Of a stretch of DNA of 64,000 nt, positions 9,043 to 17,459 are shown one piece after another. Origin of the DNA: Bosea sp. AS-1 (lineage in GTDB: Bacteria > Pseudomonadota > Alphaproteobacteria > Rhizobiales > Beijerinckiaceae). Made by a program: the position numbers and the translations under genes. The notes beneath the pieces were generated by a model. That model made no database searches. It was not told the origin of the DNA and saw only the letters and a program-made list of their open reading frames with translations. The stretch spans positions 3,072,501 to 3,136,500 of the forward strand of contig NZ_CP022372.1 in the NCBI RefSeq assembly GCF_002220095.1. The letters run 5' to 3'. Position 1 is the stretch's first letter. The number at the start of each line of letters is the position of its first letter.

Positions 9043-9468
9043 TCAGGCGAGAGCGGCAGGGCGACCGGAGGCATCGACGACCAGTTCGCCGTCCTCCTTT
9101 CGGAATTCGCCGCGCTGCGGTGGCAGCACGGATAGGACGGCCTCGGACGGACGGCACAGCCTCACGCCTTTCGGCGAGACGACGAGCGGGCGGTTCATCA
9201 GGATCGGGTGCGCTTCGATCACGTCGAGCAGGGCCTCGTCGGAAAGGCTCGGGTCGCCGAGGCCGAGTTCGAAGAACGGCGTTCCTTTCTCGCGCAGGAT
9301 ATCCCGAGCGGTCAGCCCGGCGCGATCGAGAAGTTGCTTCAGCAGCGACCGGCTCGGCGGCGTCTTTAGATACTCGATGACGTGCGGCTCGACGCCCGCA
9401 TTGCGGATCAGGCCGAGCGTGTTCCGCGACGTGCCACAGGCCGGGTTGTGATAGATGATGACGTCCAT
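9043..9468 (-). CDS. arsC: Arsenate reductase, glutaredoxin-dependent (ArsC/Spx fold)
   Basis: Reduces arsenate to arsenite using glutathione and glutaredoxin. The 141-residue protein begins with YHNPACGTSRNTL, with the nucleophilic cysteine at residue 11, and has the PLVVSPKGVRLCRPSE segment of the R-type ArsC near 103-118. Its ATG shares one base with the stop of the preceding arsenate reductase (TGATG). Two unrelated ArsC folds therefore lie back to back in one operon. Confidence 0.94.
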   Translation of the reverse strand: MDVIIYHNPACGTSRNTLGLIRNAGVEPHVIEYLKTPPSRSLLKQLLDRAGLTARDILREKGTPFFELGLGDPSLSDEALLDVIEAHPILMNRPLVVSPKGVRLCRPSEAVLSVLPPQRGEFRKEDGELVVDASGRPAALA

Positions 9469-9995
9469 CAAGCGACCTCCGGGCGGCGACCGCTCGCGCC
9501 CTCGAGGCCGCCGACCCGCCGGACCTGCTGCGCCAAAGCCATCTCGTCGAGGCTCACGACGGGGAGTGACAGGAGGACGTTGATCCGGTTCCTGAGATAG
9601 CGAAGCCCGGTCACGAAGGCCCGCTCGTGCTCGATCTCGCTGCCCTGGACGTTGGAGGGGTCCTCGATACCCCAATGCGGGGTGATCGGCTGGCCCGGCC
9701 AATGCGGACAGGCCTCTCCCGCCGCTTGATCGCAGACCGTGATCACGAGATCCATGACGGGCGCGCTCGCTTCCGCGAAGACGTCCCAGGTCTTCGAGGA
9801 AAGGCCCTTGGTCAGGATGCCTTCGGCCTCGAGCACCTTGAGCGCCATCGGCTTCGGTCCGGGGCCCCCCTCGCTGCCAGCGGAGAAGGCTCGGAAGCGC
9901 CCTTCCCCGAGATGGTTCAGCAAGGCCTCGGCCATGATCGACCGAGCGGAATTATGCGTGCAGAGGAACAGCACGTTGTGGACGCGATCAGGCAT
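9468..9995 (-). CDS. arsC: Arsenate reductase, low-molecular-weight phosphatase fold
   Basis: The 175-residue protein has the LMW-PTPase P-loop FLCTHNSARS (Cys12 to Arg18) and the downstream loop HWGIEDPS, matching thioredoxin-linked ArsC enzymes. Arsenate binds the P-loop and is reduced by a cysteine relay. A conserved later cysteine pair (CDQAAGEAC, near 88-96) may be the relay. Its start overlaps the end of arsR by 8 bases. A phosphotyrosine phosphatase role is the alternative, but the operon argues for arsenate. Confidence 0.9.
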   Translation of the reverse strand: MPDRVHNVLFLCTHNSARSIMAEALLNHLGEGRFRAFSAGSEGGPGPKPMALKVLEAEGILTKGLSSKTWDVFAEASAPVMDLVITVCDQAAGEACPHWPGQPITPHWGIEDPSNVQGSEIEHERAFVTGLRYLRNRINVLLSLPVVSLDEMALAQQVRRVGGLEGASGRRPEVA

Positions 9996-10344
9996 CGGTC
10001 GTGACCTTCGGTGGGCAGCAGGGCGCGAGCTCGGCCAGGAGCGGCGCGCAGATCTCCGGACGGCCGCCGCAGCAATCCTTGAGGAGGAAGGCGATGGCCG
10101 ATCGAAGCGCGTCGAGATCGGCTCGGTAGACGATCGAGCGGCTGAAACGCTCCGAACGAACGAGCCCCGCCCGGCTGAGGATGCTCAGATGGGACGACAT
10201 CGTGTTGTGGGGAACCTCGAGGCGGCGGGCGATCTCACCGGCAGGCAGCCCTGCGGGCTCCGCAGCCACCAGTAAGCGGAAGACGTCGAGACGCGTGTTC
10301 TGCGCCAATGCCGCCAAGGCGAGGATGACTTGCTCATTTTCCAT
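9988..10344 (-). CDS. arsR: ArsR/SmtB-family arsenic repressor (second copy)
   Basis: A 118-residue winged-helix repressor heading the arsR-arsC-arsC-acr3 operon. The DNA-binding helix is around VPHNTMSSHLSILSRAGLV. Cysteines at 91/92, 99 and 109/110 give two CC pairs near the C-terminus, consistent with As(III) sensing by a site different from that of the first arsR. ATG 10344 gives the expected length; upstream in-frame codons run into the promoter. TATCGA occurs twice, 11 bases apart, just upstream (10347-10363 region), a possible operator. Confidence 0.92.
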   Translation of the reverse strand: MENEQVILALAALAQNTRLDVFRLLVAAEPAGLPAGEIARRLEVPHNTMSSHLSILSRAGLVRSERFSRSIVYRADLDALRSAIAFLLKDCCGGRPEICAPLLAELAPCCPPKVTTDA

Positions 10345-10645
10345 ATATCGAGACTTATCGACATAAATCCTGAAGCACAAGGCCAGCTTCGGTTGAATTT
10401 GGCGTGACCACGTTTGCCCGCGACGGCCTCTCCCCTAGACCCGCGCCGCAGTGGACGCCCAACCGCCCCGGGCGCCTTACTGCGCTGATGGTGGCAGCCC
10501 ACGCTTGAGGAATTGCGTGCCGCCTGGCGAACGACGAGCTCCTTGGAGCGTGCGCAGGAAACGCGTCGCATAAGCCCATCTTCGGAGTGCACTGGCACAG
10601 CGCGCCGCTTCACGCCAAGGTTCGCCTTGACTCGCCGCTTCCATT
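10345..10645. other. Intergenic region between arsR and the SRAP fragment
   Basis: About 300 bases. The arsR end carries TATCGA-type repeats that may be promoter or operator. I see no convincing coding frame in the rest, and no sign of the missing SRAP 5' end. Confidence 0.5.
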
Positions 10646-10660
10646 GTTCTCTTTACGTTC
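10646..10660 (+). promoter_or_regulatory. LexA (SOS) box
   Basis: GTTC-N7-GTTC (GTTCTCTTTACGTTC) is an exact match to the alphaproteobacterial LexA consensus. It lies 22 bases before the ATG of the SRAP-like gene and is followed by TATAAA. Confidence 0.7.
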
Positions 10661-10682
10661 TATAAATTGAGGACATCCGCCA

Positions 10683-11033
10683 ATGCCATCAGTCGAGGCT
10701 TCTCGCCCGCCTGAACCTGACCCCTTTGCTGTTTCCGACCTCGTTTCCTGCACGATCATCACCCGGGACGCGGATAAGTGGATGTCGTCAATCCATCACC
10801 GAATGCCCGCAATGCTGCATCCGAAGGACTTCAATGCCTGGCTCGACGGAACGGGTGGAAAGGAGCTCCTCGACCATCCTCCACCCGAGCTTCGCGAGTG
10901 GATCGTCAACAGCAGGATGAACAGCGCCAAGGTCGGCGATGACGATCCCGCTACGGCTGAACCGATTGAGCCTGAGATTCACCTGCCGAAGCCTGCGCCC
11001 GACGAGCCGTCGCCTCAAGGAAGCTTGTTCTAA
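10683..11033 (+). pseudogene. SOS-response-associated peptidase (SRAP/YedK-HMCES), 3' fragment
   Basis: SRAP proteins crosslink to abasic sites in single-stranded DNA through Cys2. This 116-residue frame matches only the C-terminal half: SCTIITRDADKWM, SIHHRMPAMLHPKDFNAWLDG (active-site His in the HxRMP motif) and VNSRMNSAKVGDDDP. The N-terminal MCGR region with the catalytic Cys and the middle Asn/Glu residues are missing; family length is about 200-250. It still has an ATG with GAGGAC 8 bases upstream and an SOS box, so it may be expressed as a short protein. I call it truncated with good confidence; lack of function is inference. Confidence 0.7.
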
Positions 11034-11083
11034 TCCATCGTGGAGCCCCGCGGAGCGATCACCGCAATATGGCTCCTTCAACG

Positions 11084-13189
11084 CTACTCAGCAGCCTCTC
11101 GCATTTGCCGATTGAATTCGGCCAAGTCGAGCCTTTTGAAAAGCGGTGCTTCGATAGCCGTTCCTAGATCGATTTCTTCGCCCGAGAGTGCTCGCTGAAG
11201 CGCAAGTCCGAGGACTCGGGAAAGCCTTGGGGGAAAGGCGTTCGCCATCTGCCTGAATTGTGCCTGACGCGATCCCGAGAAGACCCAATCGTCAGGGAAA
11301 TCCTGGAGGCGTGCCAGCATCGGAAGGGTCAGGCACGGGATCCCATCGAAGTCAGGGTCGGGCGCTTCCTTGGCAGGCTTTCTGGGGTCCACGGCGATAT
11401 TGAACCAGGCCTGCCGCGAATTTGGCTGAGCCAAGTCGATGCCCATCTTTTTCGTGCTTCCCCCGATCAATGTGGGCGCGAGGCCGTTGGCTTTGGCGAC
11501 CCATTGATCCAAGCGACGCCAGCCGCGGGCTCCCATCAAGTCCTTCAGTCGGCTTCCGACCGACGTCTGTGCCATTTCCGGAGCGAGGGGCCATCGGAAG
11601 CGATGCAGCATTCCGCGCCGCAGCGCGACAAGGATCGCCCGGCGACGATTCTGAGCCAGGCCGAAGTCGGGGCCCTCGATGATCCTCCATTCCGCGTCGT
11701 AGCCCATACGTTCGAGCTCAGCGTATACTTGAAGTCGACGCACTCCGTGCGTCACCTGGGAGATCCCAACCACATTCTCAATCAGGACGGCCTTCGGCTG
11801 GACCTGCTCAATGATCTCGAGAGCTCGATCAAAAAGGTCCCGTTCGTCCTCCGCGCCGCGGCGCTCGCCTGCTTGCGAATAGGGCTGGCAAGGCAGACCG
11901 CCGGCAACGAGATCCACGCCACGGTAACGGCTGACATCGATCTTATTGATGTCAGCCTCGAACACCGGCCATTTCGGGCGATTGGCACGCAGGGTCGCGG
12001 CCGCTTCGGGGGCTTTCTCGAAAATTCCGGCGTGCCAGAATCCGGCAGCATGCAGACCGATCGCCTGACCTCCAGCGCCGGCACACAGCTCAAGCACCGA
12101 GTACCGATAAGGCTTCGCAGGCCGGGACCTGGAGTTCTGCGGATGGCGATCGAGTGCGACGACGCCCTGGCCAAGCCGACGTCGATGACGGCTCAATTCC
12201 GGCAGCTCTTGTCCGAGTGCCCACATGAGGGGCTCGTGCCGCCCTTCGTCGATCCACAACGGATCGACTTCGGGCCAGGACCAGTCCTCAATAGAACACA
12301 GTTTCCGATCGGCGAGCAGATTCAGCGTTTGAAATACGCGGCTCCACGAATGTTGGGGCCATTCGTCGCCTGAAGCCAGGAAATCGACCGGGACGAGCCT
12401 CTGGAGCTGGGCCGACAGCCGACCGGCGCTCGCGGCAAGTGCATCGACCCTCGCAACCGTTTCGGGCGAACGATCCTCGGGGTTCGTCTCGTTGTAGAGA
12501 TCGGCAAATGCGTTAGCCAAACCGCCCAGGCCCTCAAGGAAGCGATCGATAAACTCCTGGGCTTTCAGTCTAACGGCACTCTTCAACTCCGTAACCGCGC
12601 TACGGTCCGGCTTTCCGGAGACCGCGGCTTCGGCCGCGAGTACGTCGCGCCGAAGCAACCGCAGGTCTGCAAGGGACAGGGACCTCCCCGAGCGCAACAT
12701 CGTAAGCGCCTCGTCCCGAACCGTTGGCGGCTGCTTAGCCAAGCGGCACAGGACACTGACGTCGATCGCGCTCTGCTTGATATCGGCCCGTTCGGGACCG
12801 GCAAAGTTGGCCAGCAGCAGGTACGCATTTGCTTCCGTCCGAGACACGAGGCACTCAGCCCTGATGAACGCGATGAGCTGCGCTTTCGGCAAGTGCTGGG
12901 CGAAGGCCTTGCATTGATCAGCCAGGGCGAACGCATCAGCAATGGCGCGGCGACGACTGGCGAGCGCGCGATCCCGGACTTTCTTGAGGCTCTCCAGAAT
13001 CTGGCTATCGGCTCCAACCGCCGGGGCCTGCGCAGAACCTGCACCGTCCTTGCCGATTTCGCGGCCTCGCCCGCTTTCGCGTGAGCATACGATTTGACCG
13101 ATTCCTGGCTCCGACGCGGTTTCTTCGAGCGTTGAGGTTTCGGGTCCGGCGAGACAATCACTGCTGGGGAGGTAGGCAACTTCGCTCAT
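11084..13189 (-). CDS. DNA (cytosine-5)-methyltransferase with long N-terminal domain
   Basis: A 701-residue protein. The catalytic domain (about 362-690) shows motif I VLELCAGAGG (365-374), motif IV GLPCQPYSQAG with nucleophile Cys434, motif VI ENVVG (471-475), motif VIII QNRRRAILVAL (513-523) and motif X QMANAFPP. Residues 60-340 are mostly helical and unrecognised apart from a loose resemblance to DUF3102-like regions. No restriction endonuclease or Vsr gene is adjacent, so it appears to be a solitary methylase, perhaps of phage or mobile origin. Its 3' end converges with the SRAP fragment. Confidence 0.9.
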   Translation of the reverse strand: MSEVAYLPSSDCLAGPETSTLEETASEPGIGQIVCSRESGRGREIGKDGAGSAQAPAVGADSQILESLKKVRDRALASRRRAIADAFALADQCKAFAQHLPKAQLIAFIRAECLVSRTEANAYLLLANFAGPERADIKQSAIDVSVLCRLAKQPPTVRDEALTMLRSGRSLSLADLRLLRRDVLAAEAAVSGKPDRSAVTELKSAVRLKAQEFIDRFLEGLGGLANAFADLYNETNPEDRSPETVARVDALAASAGRLSAQLQRLVPVDFLASGDEWPQHSWSRVFQTLNLLADRKLCSIEDWSWPEVDPLWIDEGRHEPLMWALGQELPELSRHRRRLGQGVVALDRHPQNSRSRPAKPYRYSVLELCAGAGGQAIGLHAAGFWHAGIFEKAPEAAATLRANRPKWPVFEADINKIDVSRYRGVDLVAGGLPCQPYSQAGERRGAEDERDLFDRALEIIEQVQPKAVLIENVVGISQVTHGVRRLQVYAELERMGYDAEWRIIEGPDFGLAQNRRRAILVALRRGMLHRFRWPLAPEMAQTSVGSRLKDLMGARGWRRLDQWVAKANGLAPTLIGGSTKKMGIDLAQPNSRQAWFNIAVDPRKPAKEAPDPDFDGIPCLTLPMLARLQDFPDDWVFSGSRQAQFRQMANAFPPRLSRVLGLALQRALSGEEIDLGTAIEAPLFKRLDLAEFNRQMREAAE

Positions 13190-13601
13190 CGACGCATGGG
13201 CTCCGAGAATTCCAGGAGCTCATGCCGGTCGAGCCGTGCATTTCGCGTGAGTCAAATGGCTAAAATCCGAGGAACCTTCATCGTCGGCAAGCTCGAATGC
13301 ACAGCCAATGTTTCCCCATTCACCAGCCTGCGGGCTTGCCGTCACTCCCGTCGAACTCGCGGTATTATCGGCTCAGACCGAGAGCGCGGTATGCTAGCGA
13401 GGTCAAAGGACAATCCGTCCATATCGACGTCACTCATCTTCCGCTCGACGTTGCCCGGCCCTTGACGGCGGACGACCAACAGGCGCTTCAAATTCGATAA
13501 TCGCGACCGAGGCCCTGGGGCATCTGGGATCGAGTCCCTTTTTGGATGTAGCATCGTCTCAATGGTGGCAGGATCGCTAAGTTATTGCCTCCGGACTATC
13601 G
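13190..13601. other. Intergenic region between methyltransferase and metallophosphoesterase
   Basis: About 410 bases between divergent genes. Short open frames exist (for example around 13297-13500 +), but none has a good ribosome-binding site or a recognisable protein. It presumably contains both promoters. I see no repeat or hairpin of note. Confidence 0.5.
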
Positions 13602-14342
13602 ATGCGCATCGTCGTACTCACTGACATCCATGGGAATCGTGAGGCACTCGACGCCGTGACGGACGCTGTCGCTGCGGAGGCTCCGGACGCGATCGTCATT
13701 GCCGGCGATATCGTCGGGTACGGGCCGGATCCGGCTTATGCAGTGGAAGTTGCAGCGCAGTACGCCGCGAGCGGCGCGCGGGTAGTGCTTGGCAATCACG
13801 ATCAGGCCGTCGAGCAGGAGGACCGTGGCATGACCAAGGTCGCCCGAGACGCAATCCGTTGGACGCGCGACCAGCTCTCGACGGAGCACCGTGCCTTTCT
13901 CTCCGGGCTCCCCCTGACAGTCGTGGAGGAGGATCGCCTATATGTTCATGCGAGTGCCAACGAGCCCGACCGCTGGCACTATATCCTGGACGCGCAAGCA
14001 GCCGGATTCGCCTTCGATGCGACCGGAGCGCGCCTGATCGTCTGCGGTCACACGCACGTTCCAGCTATATTCTATGCTCGTGTCGGCTACCCTCCCGTCG
14101 CGTTTCGCCCGCTCGACAATGAACCGGCACCGTTGATCGCGACACGTCGACACCTTGTGGTCGCCGGGTCGGTCGGGCAGCCCCGAGACGGCAATCCGGC
14201 CGCCTGCTTCGCTCTCATCGACTTGGAGCAGCGCTGCGTCACCATGCGGCGCGTGCCCTATGATGCCGAGACGACTGCCCGCAAGGTGCTGGCGGCGGGG
14301 CTTCCGCCGGCTCTCGCCACGCGGCTCCTTTCCGGGCGGTAA
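13602..14342 (+). CDS. Calcineurin-type metallophosphoesterase
   Basis: A 246-residue soluble phosphoesterase of the YfcE/MJ0936-like group. All metal ligands are visible: DIHGN (D8, H10), GDIVGYGPDP (D36), GNHD (64-67), H116 and CGHTH (H150, H152). The C-terminus (AGSVGQPRDGNP) is typical of the family. It ends 5 bases before the Ser/Thr kinase gene, so the two are co-transcribed. A natural idea is a phosphatase that opposes the kinase, but family members also hydrolyse nucleotides and phosphodiesters, so the substrate is open. Confidence 0.88.
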   Translation: MRIVVLTDIHGNREALDAVTDAVAAEAPDAIVIAGDIVGYGPDPAYAVEVAAQYAASGARVVLGNHDQAVEQEDRGMTKVARDAIRWTRDQLSTEHRAFLSGLPLTVVEEDRLYVHASANEPDRWHYILDAQAAGFAFDATGARLIVCGHTHVPAIFYARVGYPPVAFRPLDNEPAPLIATRRHLVVAGSVGQPRDGNPAACFALIDLEQRCVTMRRVPYDAETTARKVLAAGLPPALATRLLSGR

Positions 14343-14347
14343 ACCGA

Positions 14348-15739
14348 ATGCGCTTCCACGAAGGACAGGTAATCGACGGCTTCACTCTGGAATCGCGCAT
14401 GCCTTCCGGCGGCATGGCTTCACTCTGGCGGGCGCATCATGCGGATGTGGACGTCCCCGTCGTCCTCAAGATCCCCTTTCTCGATCCCGGCCAGGATATC
14501 TCGACCGTCATCGGCTACGAGGTCGAAGAACTGATCCTGAAGCGCCTATCAGGCCCCCATGTTCCGCGCTACATCCGCTCCGGCGATCTGGCGGAGACGC
14601 CCTACATCGCTATGGAGTTCGTCGAAGGCGACAGCCTCGCACGGATCGCCAAGAATGCGCCGCTCTCGCCCGAGGAGGTCGCGCGCATCGGCGCCGAGGT
14701 GGCGGCCGCCGTCGCCAGCCTGCATCAGCAGCAGGTGGCACATCTCGACCTGAAACCCGAGAACGTCATCCTCGCGGCCCGCGGCGCGGTGCTGCTTGAT
14801 TTCGGCCTCTCCCGCCATGCCGGTCTGCCAGACCTGCTTTCGGAGGAAAGCAACGTACCAATGGGCTCCGCCGCTTATATCGCGCCCGAGCAGGTGCTGG
14901 GCGACCGGTCCGACCCTTCGAGCGACATCTTCGCCCTGGGCGGCATCCTTTATCTGCTCGCCACCGGAGAGCCGCCGTTCGACTGGCCCTCGACACAGGC
15001 GGGGATGAAGCGAAGGCTCTATCATGCGCCAAAGCCGCCATCCGTCCGCAATCCGAAGGTGCCGACCTGGCTGGAAACGATCATTCAGAAATGCCTCGAG
15101 GTCGACCGCGAGCGCCGCTATGCGGATGCCGCCCGGGTCGCTTTTGAGTTGCGCAACCCTGAGCAGGTGGTGATCGTCGATCCCCTGCCACAACGCCGCT
15201 GGTGGGACTGGCTCCTCGCAGCGTTCCAGAAGCGCGATGATCTTCTACTCACCGGCGCTCCAACGGCCCGTCGGCGCGAGGCCGGTCCGGCACTTATCCT
15301 AGCAGCAGTCGACCTCGCCGATGGCGTCAATCCGCTGGCAGATGCCGTGCTCGCCGAGACCGGTCGGCTCTTGGCGGCCCGCACCGATTCACGCCTCTCT
15401 TGCCTAACCGTCCTGAAGACCGAGATTCTGCGGGAGGACGTCATGGCGGACAGCGCTGGCCACTCCGTCTACATCAAGCGGCTGGTTGCACTGAAGGCGT
15501 GGGCGAGCCCACTCGGCCTTGCCGAGGACCGGATCAGCTACCACGTCGTACAGGCGGTGAGCGCAGCCGACGCTATATTGCGTTATGCCGAGCATAACCA
15601 GATCGGCCACATTATCCTCGGTGCGCGCGGTGCCTCCACCCTGCGCCGCCATCTCGGCAGCGTCTCGTCCAAGGTCGTGGCCGAGGCCGGATGCTCGGTG
15701 ACGGTGGTACGGAACAGGTCTTCCACCTCACGCGCGTAG
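14348..15739 (+). CDS. Ser/Thr protein kinase fused to a universal stress protein domain
   Basis: A 463-residue, two-domain cytosolic protein. The Hanks-type kinase spans about 8-270: Gly-rich loop MPSGGMASLWRA (18-29), Lys41 (VVLKIP), catalytic loop HLDLKPEN (132-139) and DFG (151-153). The usual HRD arginine is Leu, so it is a non-RD kinase less likely to need activation-loop phosphorylation. Residues about 305-455 form a USP domain with the ATP-binding pattern GARGASTLRRHLGS. There is no transmembrane or PASTA region. It is coupled to the metallophosphoesterase upstream. ATP or stress sensing by the USP part is inference. Confidence 0.9.
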   Translation: MRFHEGQVIDGFTLESRMPSGGMASLWRAHHADVDVPVVLKIPFLDPGQDISTVIGYEVEELILKRLSGPHVPRYIRSGDLAETPYIAMEFVEGDSLARIAKNAPLSPEEVARIGAEVAAAVASLHQQQVAHLDLKPENVILAARGAVLLDFGLSRHAGLPDLLSEESNVPMGSAAYIAPEQVLGDRSDPSSDIFALGGILYLLATGEPPFDWPSTQAGMKRRLYHAPKPPSVRNPKVPTWLETIIQKCLEVDRERRYADAARVAFELRNPEQVVIVDPLPQRRWWDWLLAAFQKRDDLLLTGAPTARRREAGPALILAAVDLADGVNPLADAVLAETGRLLAARTDSRLSCLTVLKTEILREDVMADSAGHSVYIKRLVALKAWASPLGLAEDRISYHVVQAVSAADAILRYAEHNQIGHIILGARGASTLRRHLGSVSSKVVAEAGCSVTVVRNRSSTSRA

Positions 15740-15829
15740 CCTGATGCAGTTATAGCTACGAGGTTGCCGCGCTTCCAAGGGAGTTCGCCCGAACTGTCTA
15801 GGTCGTGCCGCCAAAATCACCCTCCGCAA

Positions 15830-16615
15830 TTACCCGATGCCGATAGCCATCGGCAGGTTCTTGAAGATCACGTAAGCCGCGACCGTCAGAATGAGCGCAG
15901 CGAAGATGCGGTTCAGCGTAGCCTTGCGCGTCGAGAGACGCGTCGCCAGCAGCATGCCGAGAATGCCGCCCAGGACGCCGCCCGAGATGAACTGCACTGC
16001 GACGACCCAGTCGACCTGGCCGCCGCGAGCGTAATTCAAGGCCGTCGCCAACCCGAAGGCGCCGACCGCCAGCAGCGAGGAGCCTATGGCGTTGATCATC
16101 GGCATGCCGGTGGCGAAGATGAGGGCCGGTACGATGAGGAAGCCGCCGCCGATGCCGAAGAAGCCGGAGGCCCCGCCCGTCGCCAGTGCAGTGGCGGCCG
16201 TGAGCACACACATGCGCCGATCAACCGGCCGCTCATCACCTCGGCTGACGCTGCGCGGCCGTAACATCAGCAGCCCTACAACAACCATCAGCGCGCCGAA
16301 GAGCAGCAGAAGTCGTGTTCCGTCGACGACGAGGCCGAGGCTCGATCCGACAAGGGCGCCGAGCGAACCGAGCGCCGCGAAGACCGCCGCGCAGAGCCAG
16401 CGGACATTACCCTTCCGGGCATGGGCGAGCAGGTTGGCATAGGCATTGATCGAGACCGCCAGCGCGCCGGTACCGATCGCGACATGCGGGTTGGCGACGC
16501 CGACGACATAAAGCAGCAGCGGCGTGGCCAGGATCGAGCCGCCGCCGCCGACCAGACCGAGACTGAAGCCGACGAGGCCGCCAGAGGCGAGAGCCGGGAC
16601 GAGGGTCGATGTCAT
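15830..16615 (-). CDS. tauE: TauE/SafE-family sulfite exporter
   Basis: A 261-residue membrane protein with the paired TauE/SafE repeats: GFSLGLVGGGGSILATPLL near the N-terminus and GGASGFFGIGGGFLIVPAL in the middle. It probably exports sulfite or thiosulfate produced when persulfides are oxidised. Its ATG overlaps the stop of the preceding gene as ATGA. It is the last gene of the blh-bigR-yeeE-like-tauE operon. Confidence 0.9.
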   Translation of the reverse strand: MTSTLVPALASGGLVGFSLGLVGGGGSILATPLLLYVVGVANPHVAIGTGALAVSINAYANLLAHARKGNVRWLCAAVFAALGSLGALVGSSLGLVVDGTRLLLLFGALMVVVGLLMLRPRSVSRGDERPVDRRMCVLTAATALATGGASGFFGIGGGFLIVPALIFATGMPMINAIGSSLLAVGAFGLATALNYARGGQVDWVVAVQFISGGVLGGILGMLLATRLSTRKATLNRIFAALILTVAAYVIFKNLPMAIGIG

Positions 16616-17055
16616 CGCGGCAACATCCCCGCGATGACCCGGTCGTGCAGGATCATCCCGACCGCCATCGCCGCAACGAACAGCAATACCGGGACGAGGC
16701 CCATCGACAGGGCCGAGACCGCCGGGCCCGGGCAGAAGCCGGCGAGTCCCCATCCTGCTCCGAACAGCGCCGAGCCGGCCACCAGCCGCCTGTCGATCTC
16801 CGTCTTCTCAGGCAGGTGGAAGCTGTCGTCGAGCAAAGGACGCCGCAGACGGCGTTGCATCATGACGCCGGGTACCGCCACCAGCACCGCGCCGCCGAGC
16901 ACGAAGGCCAGGCTCGGGTCCCAATGCCCGCTGGCGAGATTGAGGAAGCCGAGCACGCGCGCCGGATCGAGCATTCCGGAGAGCGACAGGCCGAATCCGA
17001 ACAACGCACCGGCAAGGAGCGCAACGACGATACGCAGGGGCGCCAGATGCTTCAC
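16612..17055 (-). CDS. YeeE/YedE-like membrane protein, second half (DUF6691)
   Basis: A 147-residue membrane protein. It starts at GTG 17055, which overlaps the stop of the upstream gene as GTGA. Hallmarks are ALFGFGLSLSGMLDPARVLGFL and GAGWGLAGFCPGPAVSAL, the latter with the cysteine implicated in sulfur-compound transport in YeeE. Together with the next gene upstream it makes a split YeeE-type thiosulfate/sulfur transporter. A degraded copy of its C-terminus lies at 21120-21322. Confidence 0.88.
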   Translation of the reverse strand: MKHLAPLRIVVALLAGALFGFGLSLSGMLDPARVLGFLNLASGHWDPSLAFVLGGAVLVAVPGVMMQRRLRRPLLDDSFHLPEKTEIDRRLVAGSALFGAGWGLAGFCPGPAVSALSMGLVPVLLFVAAMAVGMILHDRVIAGMLPR

Positions 17056-17459
17056 CGCAGGAACTCCATCAGCGTCGCCATGGCGGCACCCGCCAGGAGG
17101 AAGGTCGCAGTCGCGGCACACGAACGTTTCGAAAGGCGAGCGAGGCCGAGGATGCCGTGACCCGAGGTGCAGCCCGAGCCCATGCGCGTGCCGATGCCGA
17201 CGGCGAGCCCGGCCGCGAGGACCAGGGGCCAAGAGGCAGCGATGGTCACGGACGGGAAGCTCCCGAAGGCCAACATGTAGAGCGGCGGGCCGCTGATGAG
17301 CCCGATGACGAATGCCGCATTCAGCGGAATCTGCCCGCCGCCGAGCAAACGGCCAACGATGCCGCTGATGCCGGCGATCCGCCCATCGAGCAGCAGCAAT
17401 GCGACGGCGGAGAGGCCGAGCAACATGCCGCCAATCAGGGAAGGCCAATAGGCACTCAT
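17052..17459 (-). CDS. YeeE/YedE-like membrane protein, first half
   Basis: A 135-residue membrane protein with GGMLLGLSAVALLLLDGRIAGISGIVG and GTRMGSGCTSGHGILGLARLS, the conserved Gly/Cys motif of YeeE transporters. In BigR operons such half-size YeeE pairs move sulfur species such as thiosulfate or sulfide-derived compounds. It overlaps bigR upstream (ATGA) and its partner downstream (GTGA). Confidence 0.9.
   Translation of the reverse strand: MSAYWPSLIGGMLLGLSAVALLLLDGRIAGISGIVGRLLGGGQIPLNAAFVIGLISGPPLYMLAFGSFPSVTIAASWPLVLAAGLAVGIGTRMGSGCTSGHGILGLARLSKRSCAATATFLLAGAAMATLMEFLR

Noticed and set aside
8208..9380. Long + strand frame over acr3 and arsC
   Set aside because: Asp/Glu/Arg-rich shadow of genes with firm motifs on the other strand; typical of GC-rich codon bias.
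10627..10666. TTGACT plus TATAAA as a standard sigma-70 promoter before the SRAP fragment
   Set aside because: The two hexamers are 28 bases apart, far beyond the normal 16-18; only the LexA box is convincing.
11258..12373. Long + strand frame within the methyltransferase gene
   Set aside because: Complement of the catalytic domain whose motifs I, IV, VI and VIII are clear.
13196..13500. Small + frames between methyltransferase and metallophosphoesterase
   Set aside because: No start signal, no conserved-looking protein and poor codon pattern.
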